Source of the DNA: a virus
Virus record (IMG/VR): IMGVR_UViG_3300028571_000013
Location: 1-64,000 of that record
Length of the DNA: 64,000 nt
Reading direction: 5' to 3' (one strand)
The translations under genes were made by a program, and so were the position numbers. The number at the start of each line of letters is the position of its first letter. Position 1 is the stretch's first letter. This document shows positions 62,145 through 64,000 of the stretch, piece by piece. The notes under the pieces are model-generated. The model had not been told where the DNA came from. It worked only from the letters and a program-made list of their open reading frames with translations, and did not search any database.

Positions 62145-64000
62145 ATGGCCGTAAATGATCTTATTACATTTCGCAAAGGACCAGCATCTCAATGGATATC
62201 GGTCAATCCCGTATTAGCTAGTGGTGAGCCAGGATATGATTTAACAAATAGTATTCTTAAGATAGGGGATGGAGTTTCAAATTGGGTAGCTCTTAGTGGA
62301 ATTGGGTCAACAAGCGTTGGCGGGTCATCATCTTCCTCTGTTGGAGTTAGAGGAACAATAAGCACAACGGGCACATTGAGCAGCTTCTCTGTATCAGGAG
62401 GTTACTCCCCTGGGTATTTAGATTTGTTTCAGAATGGCGTGAAACTATTAAATAACAGCGATTTTATAGCAACTAACGGTACTTCAGTCACACTAACTAA
62501 TAGTGTACCATCTGGAACAGTATTAGAGTATATTAGTTTGGGAACCTCAGTATCCTCCTCTGATTATACTAAATTAGATAGTATTAGTTCATCTTTTAAT
62601 GGATCGTCTACGTCATTCGGATTAGCAGTTAGTGGAACACCATATTATCCTGTTAGTGCTAATACTTTGGGGATTTATGTGGGCGGCGTTGCTCAAGAAC
62701 CCATTTCTTCATATAGTGTTAGCGGATCTAATATAATTTTTACTGAAGCTCCAGCTAGTGGTTTAACTTTCTGGGGAGTTGGCTATGGAACAACAGCTGT
62801 GGCCACTTTGAATGGTATAGCTCCAGGCTCAGTATCGTCTCCAGCCATTAGTTCATCAAATGATCTGAGTACAGGGTTTTATTTTCCATCTAGTGGATCA
62901 TTAGCAATAGCTAGTTCTGGAGTTGATAGATTTAAGATTGATAATAAAGGAGATATTTTTGTTGGTGGAGAAAATATTAATAGTTTAAGATATTTAGACA
63001 TTAATAATATTAACTCTGGTTCAAATGCTGGAAGTATTTTAAGACTTATTACTGCTAATGTTTCTGGTGTGAGTAATGTCTCAGCAGATATTATTAAACG
63101 TAAAAATGGTCAATTTTCTATCAACAACAGCGAAACAGACTCTGCTGCTTTTACAAGTTTTGATGTTGGTAATTCAGAACACTTACGAATAACGTCTTCA
63201 GGAAATGTTGGAATTGGCACCACGACACCAACAACTAAGCTTCATGTTGTGGGTGGTATTAGTGCTACTAGTGGTAATTTTACTAATACTTTACAAGTTA
63301 ATAATGTTAATGTTAGCGTTAGTGGTCATACCCATACATCTTCTGATATAACTAATTTTAATACTAGTGTTAGTGGTTTATTACCAATTACTAATATAAT
63401 TGCTGGAAGTGGAATTAATGTTGCTATTAGTGGAACAACAGCTATTATAACTGGTGATGATATTAGGTGGAATTTTTTATTACCGTCCGCGCCTACGGCC
63501 TTGACCGCAACTGTCGGAAACGCGCAAGTATCGCTGACGTGGACGGCACCGACCGGCGTGATTGCTCAGGCGCCGATCACGGACTACGTTGTTCAGTTCA
63601 GCAGTAACTCTGGATCGTCATGGACTACGTTCAGCGACGGAACATCCACGGCGACGAGTGCCACCGTGACGGGGCTGACAAACGGCACGGCGCATGTGTT
63701 CCGAGTCGCGGGCATCAACGGGATCGGCACTGGGGCGTATAGCACGGCGAGTGCTGCGGTGACGCCATTTGTTCCGGCACCCGTAACACTAAGCACTCCG
63801 TTTGGTGCTGTCACTGGCAACGGCACAGTAGGCTCCAAGTGGGCGTGGCAGTCTGGTTCTAGTGGCGCTACCGACGGAGGCTTCAAACTGCTGACAGTTA
63901 ATGATTCAATTACGTTGCAGGCAACGCTCAGTCAGACAGGAGGCGGAAACTGCGACAACGGCGAGGCCTTGAGCCTTGTGATTTACTCCGCATCAAATGT
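62145..64000 (+). CDS. Tail-fibre protein with GC-rich fibronectin-III module (runs off window)
   Basis: The frame opens at ATG 62145 and is still open at the window end (618 codons). The N-terminus is again Mtd-like (ITFRKGPASQW, EPGYDLTNSILKIGDGVS). SSNDLSTGFYFPSSG, GNVGIGTTTPTTKLHVVGG (about 360) are typical phage fibre segments. At about residue 445 (base ~63,480) the composition jumps from about 37% to about 60% GC and a fibronectin type III domain begins (PSAPTALTATVGNAQVSLTW, ITDYVVQFSSNSG, VTGLTNGTAHVFRV). This module was very probably taken from another, GC-rich genome. Confidence 0.85.
   Translation, partial: MAVNDLITFRKGPASQWISVNPVLASGEPGYDLTNSILKIGDGVSNWVALSGIGSTSVGGSSSSSVGVRGTISTTGTLSSFSVSGGYSPGYLDLFQNGVKLLNNSDFIATNGTSVTLTNSVPSGTVLEYISLGTSVSSSDYTKLDSISSSFNGSSTSFGLAVSGTPYYPVSANTLGIYVGGVAQEPISSYSVSGSNIIFTEAPASGLTFWGVGYGTTAVATLNGIAPGSVSSPAISSSNDLSTGFYFPSSGSLAIASSGVDRFKIDNKGDIFVGGENINSLRYLDINNINSGSNAGSILRLITANVSGVSNVSADIIKRKNGQFSINNSETDSAAFTSFDVGNSEHLRITSSGNVGIGTTTPTTKLHVVGGISATSGNFTNTLQVNNVNVSVSGHTHTSSDITNFNTSVSGLLPITNIIAGSGINVAISGTTAIITGDDIRWNFLLPSAPTALTATVGNAQVSLTWTAPTGVIAQAPITDYVVQFSSNSGSSWTTFSDGTSTATSATVTGLTNGTAHVFRVAGINGIGTGAYSTASAAVTPFVPAPVTLSTPFGAVTGNGTVGSKWAWQSGSSGATDGGFKLLTVNDSITLQATLSQTGGGNCDNGEALSLVIYSASN

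Overview
The window is part of the genome of a large tailed bacteriophage (Caudoviricetes). Terminase, portal, prohead protease/scaffold, decoration, HK97-type major capsid and tail-fibre genes lie in order on the + strand at the right, and a long block of small regulatory and metabolic genes lies almost entirely on the - strand at the left. Base composition is AT-rich apart from two foreign-looking GC-rich patches. The host cannot be named. The accessory genes (rIIA/rIIB pair, UV endonuclease, two ATP-dependent ligases, tRNAs, an IF-3-like protein) fit a jumbo or near-jumbo lytic phage of a Gram-negative-type host that uses sigma-70 promoters.

Layout: (1) 1-22 kb, - strand: IF-3 N-domain protein (cut by the window edge), UvdE-like endonuclease, HTH proteins, a PaaK-like adenylating enzyme with a glycosyltransferase, rIIB-PcfJ and rIIA homologues, a secreted caspase-like peptidase, a nucleotidyltransferase, a WGR-ligase and a dicluster ferredoxin. 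Consensus -35/-10 promoters are scarce here. Instead a 19-bp motif, AGTTTCYTYNYGGTACGCT, recurs six times just upstream of genes. (2) 22-42 kb, - strand: dozens of very small genes, ten tRNA genes, a DUF932 protein, a phosphoribosyltransferase, a kinase-like protein and an L7/L12-C-domain protein. Most transcription units have their own sigma-70-like promoter, and twelve of them are preceded by a ~90-bp cassette of two hairpins around a GC-rich palindromic core. This looks like the early, host-takeover region. (3) 42.4-43.4 kb: a GalE-type epimerase on the - strand, after which transcription diverges. (4) 43.5-64 kb, + strand: putative virion proteins including a CXCXC cysteine-repeat protein, a gp55-like late sigma factor, a possible small terminase, HNH and ERCC4 nucleases, TerL, portal, protease with a nested scaffold start, decoration protein, major capsid protein and tail-fibre/adhesin genes. 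Strong terminators are followed at once by a GTGTATRTAAT-like motif that may be the late promoter.

How the parts fit: host RNA polymerase would read the early region from the many strong promoters. Early products would then act on translation (tRNAs, IF-3-like and L12-like proteins), nucleotides and DNA repair. A phage late sigma factor may switch on the capsid and tail genes. The most unusual elements are the hairpin-promoter cassettes, the secreted caspase-like enzyme, the translation-factor set, a canonical A AAA AAC frameshift site in a small gene, a bacterial AAA-ATPase gene fragment left in a non-coding gap, and a GC-rich fibronectin-III module inserted in an AT-rich tail-fibre gene.
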